64,000 bases of DNA from Seiridium cupressi. Taxonomy: Eukaryota; Ascomycota; Sordariomycetes; Amphisphaeriales; Sporocadaceae. How positions within the stretch are numbered: position 1 is the first letter of the stretch; every line of letters starts with the position of its first letter. This document shows, one piece after another, positions 32,221 through 43,227 of the stretch. A model generated the notes under the pieces. The model was not told the origin of the DNA. It was given only the letters and a program-made list of their open reading frames with translations, and ran no database searches. Both the position numbers and the translations under genes were made by a program. Where the stretch lies: contig JARVKI010000008.1 in the NCBI GenBank assembly GCA_036674765.1, positions 620,001-684,000 of the forward strand, written 5' to 3'.

Positions 32221-33633
32221 TCAGACCTCGTTCTTCACATGCGCTCGTACTACACGATCCAGGACCTTAACAAAAATTTGGACATCTTGGAGGTTGTTGT
32301 AGTGAACCAGGCTCACTCGAATTACACCTTCGTCATCCAGCCCAAGCACGTCATGCACAGGTCGGAGGGAGTAGGCGCTTCCTGCCAAGATGCGGCACGG
32401 AGACGTCTCATGAATGGTCTTGGCGATCAACTTGGAGGATACTCCGTTGACAGTGAACGAAACCAGAGATACCCGTAGCTCCGGATCGGACGACTTTTCG
32501 CCGTAGATGGTGAACCATTCCGGGTGGTCGTTCAGGTAGTCGAGCAGAGGTTGGACAATGACTACCTCATGAGCAATAATGTTGTCCCACCCGATGCGCC
32601 GAATGTACCGGACTATCTCAAGTACGCCGTCCTCATACTCGAAGCAGTTGGTGCCCAGGCGGACCTTCACGTCGAGGGGTGTGGGATCAATGTGGTAGTG
32701 GTTCAGGCTCGTCATGTGGCGCTGCTGGACGGAGCTGCGGGCGTACATTTGTGCAAAGTGCGGGCCGAACAACTTGTACCAGCTGAAGAAGTAAAAGTCC
32801 GCATCCATCGCCTTGACATCAATGGGCCGGTGAGGGGCACATGCCACTCCGTCGACCGAGAGCATGGCATTGGGAACCGTGTGCACGACATCTGCAATTG
32901 CGCGAATGTCGTGTATCGTACCAAAGATGTTGGATATATGGCCACAAGCGACCAGCCTAGTCTTGGGAGACAGCAGCGGCTTGAGAGTTTCGATGCTGTC
33001 TTTGGCGTTGGTGTTGCCTTTGCCACCAGGCGGCGACCACCACTTGATTTCGATTCCCAAAGAGCGTGCCAGAGCCACCCATGATGTACAGCCGGCCTCG
33101 TGGCACAATGTCGAAACGATCATTTCCGAGTCCGAATTGAGCAACGGCCGCAAGGAGGTAGTCACACTACGAATGAGGCCACTCGTCGATGGTCCGAAGG
33201 CTGCACTCGATTGTCAGATAAAGATTTGGACACGCAGTGTAATGTTGCGTTGTTGATGCGGACACCTACCAATTTCATTGGGCTCAGCGTTCATGAATGC
33301 CGCGAGTTCAGCGTACTTGAGATTTCTCTCATCAATTGTACGCTGGCTGACCTGATCGCCACCGATGAAGTCAAGTTGATAGGTTGACATGGCGTTTGCA
33401 ATACTGGCTTGACCATTAACTCTAGCCCCGTCGACTGTTCATACCAAACAATGAAGAGACTGCACTTACGCCTTCACGGCTCCGTCGTACACTAAGCTGC
33501 CCGTGGCATTATTGAGAGGAATTCTTTCCCCGCGCAACGCTGGAAAGTGTTGTCGGATTTTCTCGACCTCGTAGGGGCCTGTTGTGCCGTTCGCTTTGCG
33601 AACATCTGCATGGCTGGAGATAGTGGCGGTCAT
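32221..33633 (-). CDS. Class-V PLP enzyme, cysteine-desulfurase-like (LolT-type)
   Basis: Three exons (33633-33470, 33403-33270 and 33200-32221) give 425 residues. The N-terminus reads IRQHFPALRGERIPLNNATG, typical of fungal members. Then come FGPSTSGLIRSV (phosphate-binding loop), STLCHEAGCTSWVALARSLG, MLSVDGVACAPH with the cofactor Asp at about 216, and FFSWYKLFGPH with the PLP-binding Lys at about 242. GTNCFEYEDGVL is another family block. I see no Cys-persulfide loop like that of true NifS/IscS enzymes, so sulfur transfer is unlikely. A related enzyme, LolT in loline biosynthesis, is a PLP-dependent Mannich cyclase that builds a bicyclic amine. A similar C-C bond-forming or decarboxylating job on an amino acid is plausible here. 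It shares its promoter with the divergent synthetase gene. Confidence 0.85.
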
Positions 33634-34329
33634 GTTGGCGAAGGTCTATTTCCGATGACGAGAATAAAGGCGAAAAAAAATAAAAGCTCTTCGTAACGTC
33701 CTTCCGGAGATGCACGCTGATTATATAGACTTAAGGAAATGAAGGGCCAACTAATGGGATGTATACTGCCAGACTATAGCGCCAACGAATGAGTTCTGAA
33801 TGAGATCCGCCAGAATACCAGCCAGAGCAGTTCATCATCAAGCGAGATCCGGGCGGCGACTGTGCATTGACGGTTTTCCCTCAAAAAACCTGCGTGTGGT
33901 GTAAGCTGACTTTCAGGACCATGTTTCTAAGCTGACTTATTCGCTAAAAACCACTAGATCATTTTAGCTGACTTTGCAGGGAGGAGTATAAGCAGATCTC
34001 GTCATGAGCGCTGCACTTGGTATCATGAACTTGCTAATGGTTTTGGTATTGACAGAATGACCCTAATTCGCCCTCATCAAGCAACAGTCAGGCGTTACTC
34101 TTGACTCATCCTCGCTCCAATGAACAACTGTGATGCGCAGTATTGTATTTGCTACGACAATTTAACATGGTATTAATGGCCTAGTGCACCAATGTTCATA
34201 TGATTAACTGCACACCTCAACCTATATTGGTACTCGCACTCTGTCCATTGAAGTCTAGGGGTCAAAACATAAATCTAATGCCTGCTGTCTTTTTGCATTT
34301 CCTTGTGGAGCCTGAATATCGAAACAATC
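33634..34329. promoter_or_regulatory. Divergent promoter between PLP enzyme and NRPS-like synthetase
   Basis: These 696 bp drive two core biosynthetic genes in opposite directions. Three AGCTGACTT copies lie within 33902-33975, and a TGACTCA lies at 34102-34108. The repeated element is the best candidate for pathway-specific control in this window. Confidence 0.6.
33902..33975 (+). promoter_or_regulatory. Three copies of the candidate operator AGCTGACTT
   Basis: TAAGCTGACTTT at 33902-33913, TAAGCTGACTTA at 33928-33939 and TTAGCTGACTTT at 33964-33975, all on the same strand, starting 26 and 36 bp apart. The core is identical in all three. Confidence 0.55.
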
Positions 34330-37300
34330 ATGTCTTCCTCGATAGCCATCCCGATGGCCCCCCAGAGCACACTGGAAGTCTTTTGCTCAACCCACCAGGT
34401 CCCACCCGGATCGGTGCTGAAACTCGTGTTCGCGACACTGCTCCATCAATACTTTGATCTTCACGAGTTCACATTCGCTGCAGAGCACATAGAGGCCGAC
34501 CATAAACACACCCACGATCCAACAACCAGGAGTCAACAGGTGAAATACGCCTCAGAGCTCGCTTCAACCACCTCGATCCGCGCGGCCTTCCACCTGGGCG
34601 AGACAGGCCTACTGTCAGATGATGATCTGGCGCCGCTCCTTGTCAATCATACGACCACTGCTACGCAAAACGGTGGACTGCATGCCAATAGGCTGACAGC
34701 AGGCCTCATCTTTGCGAACAAACCTGACCCTACGGCAGCAACGTTGACTTGTAGTCTTGATTCACAGCATGTAGGCGAACTTGTGACATCGAGCCACTTG
34801 TACACTTTTCGCTGATCATTTCCATACAGAATGGGCTCGGCCTTGCTGTATACTTTGACGAAGTTACATGGTCAGCACATGTGCTTTATGATATCGATCT
34901 CGTCTCTGAGTTTGTGGCCACAGGCTTCGTGGACGCCTTCGCCGCAGCGCTCCAGTGCGTCTCTTCGAGCCCACTCGACACATTGATCACGAGCCTAGAT
35001 ATCTGCGGGCCACACAACCAAGCGATCATATCCAAGTGGAATCAGTATTCCATTTGCGCTTCTAATAAACTACTCCACGAATTGGTCGGACGAGGTTTCA
35101 AACATAAGCCCGATGCAATAGCCATTCTATCCTGGGATGGGCAACTGTCGTATTCGGAGCTGGACAAGCGCTCGTCTAGCCTCGCAGCATACCTCATGGA
35201 AACGTATGACGTGAAGCCGGGTAAAAAGGTCGCTTTGTGCTTTGAAAAAAGTCTCTGGGCTGTCGTTTCCATGCTTGCGGTACTCAAAGCTGGAGCGGCT
35301 TATTGCTGTCTCGATCCGAGCCACCCACGTGCCCGCCACGAGTCGATCATTCAAACGCTCGGTGCGCCCCTCATCCTCACATCGACTCTACAACAACACC
35401 GGTTCGATGGGCACAAGATATTGGTCCCGACTGTGGAGCTTGCGAGCCAGGAGCGCCAGTACCAGCCAACAGATGTGCAGCCGAGCGACACCTGCATCGT
35501 AGCCTTCACTTCTGGCAGCACCGGAACTCCCAAAGGCATTGTGCACACGCACAACTCTTTGGTCACGGGTATCCTTTCCAACGCCACGCCGCAGCGTCTC
35601 GACCGGGAGGGCGTCTCGACCTTCCAGTGGTCCAACTTCACATTTGACGTCAGCATGGTAGAGATCTACGCGCCGCTGATCTTTGGGGGCCGCATCTGCA
35701 TACCCTCGGACGAGGAGCGCGTCAACAATGTGGAGGAGACCATGAACAGGATGGCCGTCAACTGGGCCTACTTCACCCCCTCGTTTGCGCGCTTGTTCGA
35801 GCAATATAGCATTCCCAGTCTGCAGACCTTGCTCATGGGTGGCGAGGTCGTTACGCCTGATGATATAAATGCGTGGTACAATCGCGTCAAGGTCATTCAT
35901 TGTAAGTCTCATCCGCAATACTCTTTTTCTTTTCCATTTCCGAGCCCTCAAGTTCTAGAAAGATGTCATTTCTGTAGTCAGAGAGATGTAACGCTAACCA
36001 CTGGCTTCAGCATACGGACCAGCCGAGTCGGCCACATTCTTCCTTTACGAGTTCAACGAACCTTGTTCCAAAATTGTACCTATTGGACCGGCTCCAAACA
36101 CATATTCATGGATTGTGAACCCCAACAATCCCGAGCTTCTGTCCCCTCTGGGCGCCATCGGCGAAATGCTCTATGAGGGACCCGGCCTCTTGAAAGAATA
36201 TCTCGGTATGCCCGAGAAGACGCAAGCAGTCTTAATCGATGCCCCGTCGTGGAGAAGGAGTCTCGATGCGCCAGCGCCGACGTCCAAGCTCTACAGGAGC
36301 GGTGATCTCGTACGCTACCTGCCCGACGGAACAATGATGTACATTGGGCGGAAAGATACGATGGTCAAAGTGCGGGGGCAGAAGCTCGAGGTGGGAGAAG
36401 TAGAGTCGGTCATGCGAAAAAGCCTAGGCGGATTGACTCAAGTAGCTGTCGACCTGGTGGATCTGCAGGGCGGCGGACCCAAGCTGGTGGCGTTCCTTCA
36501 ATGCTCAGAAGGCCAAGGTCTCAATGGAAACACCAACGGCGCAGGTTCTGGTGCTTCTGCATTAGATGGGAAGATGAAGCTCATTTCTCAACTCCGCTCT
36601 TGTCTCATGGACACTCTGCCGGAGTATATGGTTCCTCGGATATATATTCCTCTTGCCTCGCTTCCAACGACGCCGAACGGAAAGCTCGACCGTACAAAAC
36701 TCAAGGAGCATGCTCAGAGTCTTCCGATGAGTGAGCTATTGAAGTACTCCCAGTCTGGCCCAAGCGAGGAGGTCCTGACCGACATACCCCAAGACGATAC
36801 CATCGCGCTCGAGGTCAGCGAGATACTCGACAAGGTCCTGCACAGATCAGAATCCAAGGGGGAGAATGCTCTCAAGGGAAAGAATGCCACATTAGAAGAT
36901 TTCGGCCTCGACTCCTTGAGCCTGGTCTCCCTTGCGCGGGCCGTCAATGACTTTTACGGCCTCAAGATTCCCATCAAGACTTTCAGGAAGGTCAATTTGA
37001 GTGTTCGGGATATTGCCGACATTGTGCGTAGCCAGGACAAGGTTGTATCGCAATCTGAAGAAGACGCCAGAGCAGCGAAAGTCTTGCAGGACATTGAGGA
37101 GCTCGACAAGGGTCTCGCAGGACTGTGCCCTGACCAATACGTATCACCAAAGAAGATTGTGCACACAGGTCAAAATGTGGTGTTCTTGACGGGCGCGACC
37201 GGTTTCCTCGGCAGCCAAATCCTTCGACAGCTACTGGCTCTCCCCAGCGTGTCGAAAGTCATTGTCCTAGTCAGGGCAAAGGATGCCAGCACTGCCCTCC

Positions 37301-38409
37301 AGCGGATAGTCACTGCAGCCACCACAGCCAGATGGTGGTCATCCAAGCTGACGGACCGTATTGAAGTCTGGCTGGGAGACCTTTCACGACCGGGGTTGGG
37401 CGTTTCCGCGGAACAGTGGGCACGCCTCGAGGGAACCTGCGCCGAGGGGTCCGAGGCGGTCACAGCCATCATCCACAACGGCGCCGTCGTCAACTGGTCC
37501 TCGAGCTACGAGCGGCTACGTGCCACGAACATCCTCAGCACGGTGCAAATCCTCGAGCTCGCGTTGGCGGGCGCTGGGCCCCTGCGGCACCTGACTTACG
37601 TCTCGGGCGGCGAGATGCACCTCGCAGAGGGCGTCGTGGCAAAGGACCCATCGCGTCTCTCCTCCGCAGACGGCTACTCGCAGTCCAAGTTCGCATCAGA
37701 TGTTCTGGTCGAGCGGTGCGTAGCTCGCGCCCCTGCCGACAGGCGTGTCAACATGGTCAAGCCCGGCATCATCATCGGCACAGCGACCGAGGGCATCTCC
37801 AACACGGACGACTACATCTGGCGGCTGGTCGCCGGAGCATGCGAGGCCGGGGCGTTTGTCGATGGCGAGCAGGATGCTGTAGTCTGTCTCGCGGGTGCAG
37901 ATCATGTTGCGCGACGCATTATTGATGCGTGCCTAGGAAGCCATACCGACGGCAACAGTGCGCCCCATGCGGCTCTGAGAATGATGCAAGGCGTCCCCGT
38001 GCGAGACTTCTGGAGGATGGTTTCCGAGGGCACGGGCATCACGCTGCAGGCAATGGATTTCCAAGACTGGCTCCCAGTCGTGGTTGCAAATGTTTCCCGC
38101 AAAGGGCCATTGCATCTCCTCTGGCCTGTCATGGAGTGGGTGGAACAGCGCAAAGGCAGAATTGGCGATGCCCGCCTGGCGACATGTAAAGCCAGCAGCT
38201 GTGTTGGCCACTACCTTGGCCCGGATCTCGGGCCAGACAAGCAGGCACAAGTTGCGGAATGCACACAAGGCAAGGAAACCAGAGATGAGACTTTCCAAGC
38301 GTTGCGAAAGAGCGTAGACTATCTTTCGAGCCTGGGCTTTTTGCAGGGCGGGACAGTTCTGGGTAGTGCAGGGCAGGATGTGTTTCGCCGGTCTGCAGTG
38401 AGTAGCTAG
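34330..38409 (+). CDS. NRPS-like synthetase, adenylation-thiolation-reductase (A-T-R)
   Basis: Three exons (34330-34770, 34830-35901 and 36011-38409) give 1303 residues. The first 200 residues are a degenerate leader resembling the tail of a condensation domain, without an HHxxxDG motif. A domain: FTSGSTGTPKG (A3, from 373), FTFDVS (A4, Asp420), SYGPAES (A5, Ala where Thr is usual), YRSGDLVRY (A7), GRKDTMVKVRGQKLEVGEVE (A8) and PNGKLDRTKL (A10). The T domain, FGLDSLSL, has Ser806 for phosphopantetheine. R domain: LTGATGFLGSQ (from 897) binds NADPH, and YSQSK gives Tyr1060 and Lys1064. Asp at A4 is the mark of alpha-amino acid substrates. The protein should load one amino acid and release it as an aldehyde or alcohol. 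It is the core enzyme of the cluster. Of three in-frame Met near the start I chose 34330. Confidence 0.93.
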
Positions 38410-39119
38410 GTTAGGTGACTGGGACACGAGCATTTAAACTTTCACTCCTTTTGCCGTCTTTATGGGCTTTGAAGGATTCTGTAGTGTAAGCAGGTATCTA
38501 GCTAATCGCTGAAGAGAGATCAATCCAACAATATAAGCAGCGGTAGACACTAGTTCAGCGTGCTTTTCGCCCTGGTAAAGCACCATTTCACATCATGTGT
38601 TATTATGTCCATGGTCTCCTGGATGGGAGCACAAAACCTCCAGCACAGCCAATTTCTTGTATCTATATAGTACATTCTGGAGACAAGCTGCCATTGGAGT
38701 GCTTCTTGTTTTGAAGATTTCTCGTCTAACGAGAGGAGATGTTTTGTACAACTATCTCTATATACAGACACCTTCCGAAAGATGATGTTCCGCTCATGAG
38801 TTCGTAAATGACAGCAGATGAAGTCTATGTTATGTTTTGGTCCTTCTTGACTGATTGATCAGACTGACACAAGAAAATAATGTAATGTTCAAATCAAGTC
38901 GATGGTACTTTTTTCGCAATCAAATTCTCTTATCCAGAAACCCGTGGCATTCGGCGGCCGAGGACGTGTCCACGATATACATCATGGAGATGATATATGC
39001 TGTGAGTTGTGCTTGCATTCTTGGCCCATGCACCATCATGGACTTGTGCAACATTGCACTCACAAACAGCCAGATATTAGGGAGCTGTTATGGTCAGTGA
39101 AATCGTTTCAGCTCATGTC
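38410..39119. other. Intergenic between convergent synthetase and bZIP genes
   Basis: These 710 bp lie between two stops. An open leftward stretch of 55 codons (39084-38920, starting LPNIWLFVSAML) follows a good acceptor site and could be a further exon of the bZIP gene, joined from a donor at 39137. Otherwise nothing is seen. Confidence 0.4.
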
Positions 39120-40452
39120 TTAACAGTCAGAACGCACCTTTATCTGTATTATACTGGCCATGTGCCTCCAATCTATCGATTGCGATCTCGAGCCGTACGA
39201 CTTCAGAGCATCGATGAAATCCGGTCCGTCCGAGTCGGCAAACACACGAAGCTCGGACAGCAGGACCTCTTCTGCCGAGTGAAGGATGTGGTCCTTGCAG
39301 CGGTGAGCCTGATCGCCAGCCCAGTTCGGGCCCCCTGCACAGATCTCTTTGAGCAGTTCCGACAGCCCATGCCTGTCACTGGACTCCCGCGCCGCCGACC
39401 ACACGGGCCCGTCGGGTTTTGCTGTATAATAGTGGCGGATCGCCGTGTCGAAATCTTTGAACCCCGCATCCTCTGAGCACTTCAAGAGGAACTCGATACG
39501 CTGCTGGAGCGTTGCCGTGGCCGTGAGCCGGTCCCCGGTGCACCCCAGTGATGACCTATGCGCGCCTCCGGCGTATTCAGACCACGAGGAGCTGCTCGCT
39601 GCCCGGGCGCCCCGGGCCGAGCCAGCGCTTGATTCCACTCTTCCGACCTGCTCGAGGAAATTGGCCTCCTCGTAGTTGTCTATCGTCCAGTCACCGGATG
39701 ATTGCTGGTGAAAGTCCTTGCGACTCTTTTGGCGCCCTTCACGTTCTGAGGCCAACGTTAGCGGCTCGCTGCCACAAGTTGAAGTACCACAGAGCTCTTT
39801 CTCATATGAAACATGAATAGCATAGATGTACAGTGAAATATGTGCTTGTCTTACCAATAGTTTGATCGAATTGATTTGCTGCTGCACGAGACGGTTCGAT
39901 GACAGTCTGCTCGTCAGGGTCACCTTGCAATATGACCTCGGCCTGGGCTTGCAGATCTCGTGAAGGCGACCAGAACATTCCGGATTCCTCTGAAAATGGG
40001 GTTCTCAGCGATTCCTGTGCTATCAAAAAGGCAGAACTATCCAACTCCTAGAGAAGGCGCCTCGTTAGGCTCAAAGAGATGATTAAAATGAGTCTTGGCA
40101 AATACCTTTTGTGTACTAGGCATTTGTAACCTAGTTTGGGTTTCGAGGTTCTCCTGGGAAGCCTTTGGGGTTCGTGACTGCCAGTCGATTGGTTTCCCTT
40201 CCGGTGTTCCAAGAACTGCGAGCATGCTTGTCTGAGTTGCAAGCTGTTCTTCCAAGTCTCGAATTCTCTGCTTCATATTCCGGCCTTTTTCACATTAATA
40301 TTGTGCCATGCCATATCGTCTTGGTAAGAACACTGACGGTAATTTCTCTGCGCCAATCGATTCTGTGCTCTCCTCTTGTCAGCAAAATCGCTCATTATTC
40401 TCCAGTCGTCTTCGGGCGCTACTACAGTTGAAAGTTCGTTTGGAGGAGTCAT
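39120..40452 (-). CDS. bZIP transcription factor, candidate cluster regulator
   Basis: Four exons (40452-40338, 40284-40106, 40047-39855 and 39745-39120) give 370 residues. The basic region begins in exon 1, KRRAQNRLAQRNYR, and the intron lies inside it. The next exon gives RNMKQRIRDLEEQLAT, so the fungal pattern NxxAQRxxR plus the leucine-zipper start is rebuilt at the proper spacing. The zipper is short. The rest is Ser/Gln/Glu-rich with a conserved-looking helical part (WTIDNYEEANFLEQ, then LQQRIEFLLKCSEDAGF). The C-terminal end is uncertain: reading through stops at 39120, while a donor at 39137 could splice to 39084 and add 54 different residues. A bZIP next to the core synthetase and on the edge of the cluster is the natural candidate for its regulator. 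Confidence 0.82.
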
Positions 40453-42567
40453 TGTGAAAACTAGTCAGAGTTGCTGCTGATATGATGTGTCATTGATGGG
40501 GCCTGTGACTCCATATACATCAATAAAAAGTCGTTCGACGTATGATCCATTATTCAGCACATGTATGGTAAGCTGATGCTGTGGAGAGAATGTCCCCCAG
40601 CATTCCAACAAGCTTTTGCGGATCTGCTTGTTGAAGATTGTTGGAGGGCTGAGAAAAGGTACCATCTCGGATGCGCCGGAGCGTGGTCAGTGACTCTGTG
40701 TCATGCCCCGGCCGAGAAGTTGGGACGAGCAGTAGAGAGTTCACGACGGCCCCACAACCCGCCTTCCCTCTTTAGAATTAAAGTTCAGAGGTATCCATAT
40801 ACGCATACACATTGCCGCATGCGCCCAGCGATGTTACCCCAGAGCGGGCTGAGATCCCGCCGTTTGCATCCCTAGCCGGTGGGTGTGCATACGTAGGAAT
40901 ATCATCCTGTAAAGTACAAACTAGAGCTGCGTGTGCCAGGTCCTGAAGCCCGTTGGTAGCCGGCCTTGGGTTACCTCGCCAGTAGGTATCTGGGGGCGTT
41001 GCACGTGGCTCGGCTCGGCGCTTTGTCCTTCAGACCGAAGAGGCAACGTCCGACGTGGTCAAAATCTGGCAGGGGATCGAATAAGCGGTAAGGGCGATTT
41101 GTTTTGGATGTTGATTGAGTCTGCTTGATCTGGAGTTTAGGCTGCGAGGTACCAAGATTCAAGAGAGAGCAAAGATCATGGTCCCAGTCCCAGAGAAAAT
41201 GGCGCGATTGAGATGCCAGATGTGAAAGAGAAAAGGTAACGGGAGCTAGAAACCTTATGAAATCCTGGAATATGTTGAAGAAGAGCTAATGCATCTATAA
41301 TACGGGATTGGATCGGCGGGCGGATCTGCATGTGGTTGACTGCGGACCCTTGGCAGGGCGGGACCGGTCAGCGAAGACAACTCATTGGCCGTTGGCCACC
41401 TCAGTGCCGGACGTCAATGCTGACACGGGACTAACCTTACGTTTCCCGCTGGCTATAAACGACTGGGCAGGCAGTACTCTACTGGGTTAATGAGGCGATG
41501 GAGAATAGAGGCGGTTCTGCTGGAAGACGTTACCCGTCGTCTTCAATGCGTGAATGAGCAGTCGCGGCTACGCGGCTCGACATTTCGTGTTTTATCGTAT
41601 TCCGCTCATCAAGACTTGAATTTCGTTTCTTGTCCACTTGGGTTCCAACACAGGCTCTCGCCAAAGCCTGTACAACCCCATGGGCACAAAAGCTTCATCC
41701 ACACGACAAGATGAACGCCACCCACAAAGAGAAACTCAAAGGCGACTATTCCGCCTTACCGTACTTCCGTACGGAAGTCGCTGGCTCAAGCTGGGCGGGC
41801 AATCGACACTTGGAGGTCGACTCGGATGAATGATTGTTTTCTATCTTTCAATTCTATTACATCTCTCCAAGATACCTTTTCTCTGTTCTCACAAATAACG
41901 TCTAAGATTCAGTTAGTTTAGCCAGTTTATCCAGTGTGTCAATAACTTGTATGGCCCAATAGTAAAGCCTGATGAGAAAGCCCTGATCCTTTTTCTCTCT
42001 CATATCATTTCCGTCACTGCTATCTTCCACTACTGCTTAATTTTGCCTTGATTAATTTTCTAAAGCTAGCAATCTAGCGAGAAGCTCCATTGATGTCGGA
42101 CTCAGCATGTGTGTTGTGATGGTTTTGTTTGGTTTATTACAAACCCATGCGAAAAATTGCATCCGTGCTTTTCGATTTCTGTGCCTGTTACTGGGACTCA
42201 CCGTCTTCGACCTACGTTCAGCCACCCTTGATCGCGACATTGTCTTTTCAGAATAGTGATGTTTCCTTTGCGTTGCGGAGGCAGATCGTTTCTTCTTTTT
42301 TTCTGCGTTTCGTTACCTTGGGATTATTTAATGCCGGTGGAAGTCATTTTGCAAAGTTCTCTCGCTTGACTTAGCTACACTGAGCGTGTAATTGGAAGCA
42401 GATTATTTATTTAGATGAGCTATGGAAATAGCAAGCTCCACGCCAGCTACATTCTGAGCCCATAGAGCGCCTAATACGTTGAACAACTGTGCGTTGCCAT
42501 AACACAGAAAAACAGAAGCAAGGCGAGAATGGATGGTTGGATCACATGACCGTTCGGCAACCCGAAT
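40453..42567. other. Gene-poor intergenic DNA, right border of the cluster
   Basis: About 2.1 kb with no recognisable gene on either strand. The left part is the bZIP promoter and holds TAAGCTGATG at 40568-40577, a partial match to the operator candidate. A 16-bp perfect palindrome lies at 41763-41778. Confidence 0.4.
41763..41778. promoter_or_regulatory. Perfect 16-bp palindrome ACTTCCGTACGGAAGT
   Basis: The centre, CCGTACGG, is an inverted CCG-N2-CGG arrangement of the general type bound by Zn2Cys6 dimers. There is no gene close enough to assign it to, so a function is only a guess. Confidence 0.35.
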
Positions 42568-43227
42568 CTATAGGTACTCATCCGTCATTGGGATAAGCGT
42601 CTCGTTATGAGCCGCACACATGGCTGGATGCTCTTCCGGAAAAGCCTCAATGTCGGTCATCCTAACATCAGTACACTATGATTTAGGTCAGCCTCAGCTA
42701 AGTGCCTCAAAGCTGCAGGCCGAAGTAACTCACATAGTATTCCATGTGACCATTTTTCGGATCCTTGGCCTCGAAGTACATAACTCCCATCTCGTCGATG
42801 TTAGTCTGAAACGGTATGGTTACATTCACGCACAGTTGTCCCGACACCGTGATGGGTACATCCTGCAGGATGACATGGTGGAAGTCATCTCGCTTCTTTG
42901 GCACTCGATTCCGAGTGTAGAGTGCTGTCACCAGGTCTCCGGGATGACTGGAGAAGGAGAGAAATGTGCGGGAGCTGCGGGCGTATGCTTGGGGGTTGTG
43001 CACAATATCCCCTTTTCTGTTTTAGAGTACGCTAACATCAGGCCGAAGACGGGAAGTAACTTACTGCAGAACGGGTTGTACTCGTTTAATTCTGACCGGG
43101 TCCATGGGTTGGAACCACGGGACATCCATGGATACTGGATGTGGAAGCCGGCATGCGCGGCGGAGGTGAGGTTGATGCTGCTGCCTAGGGCCAGCAGGAA
43201 TGTGAAAACGGCAGGAATGTAGTGCAT
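42568..43227 (-). CDS. Secreted protein of the BIM1/X325 copper-binding family (probable)
   Basis: Three exons (43227-43065, 43011-42734 and 42675-42568) give 182 residues. A signal peptide (MHYIPAVFTFLLALGSS...TSAA) is followed directly by HAGFHIQYPW, so the mature protein would begin with His. That is expected for the copper site of X325/BIM1 proteins, relatives of LPMOs that are not active on polysaccharide and work in copper binding at the cell surface. The third exon restores a Cys in YYCTDVRM, matching the family's late Cys after an aromatic residue. Further Cys are in EYNPFC, GQLCVNV and PAMCAAH, enough for two disulfides. The family match is by pattern only. It could alternatively be an unrelated small secreted protein. 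It shares a promoter region with the divergent membrane protein gene. Confidence 0.65.

Noticed and set aside
32221..33633. Annotation as a true cysteine desulfurase for Fe-S assembly
   Set aside because: The expected persulfide Cys loop is not seen and the gene sits in a biosynthetic cluster; the housekeeping enzyme looks different.
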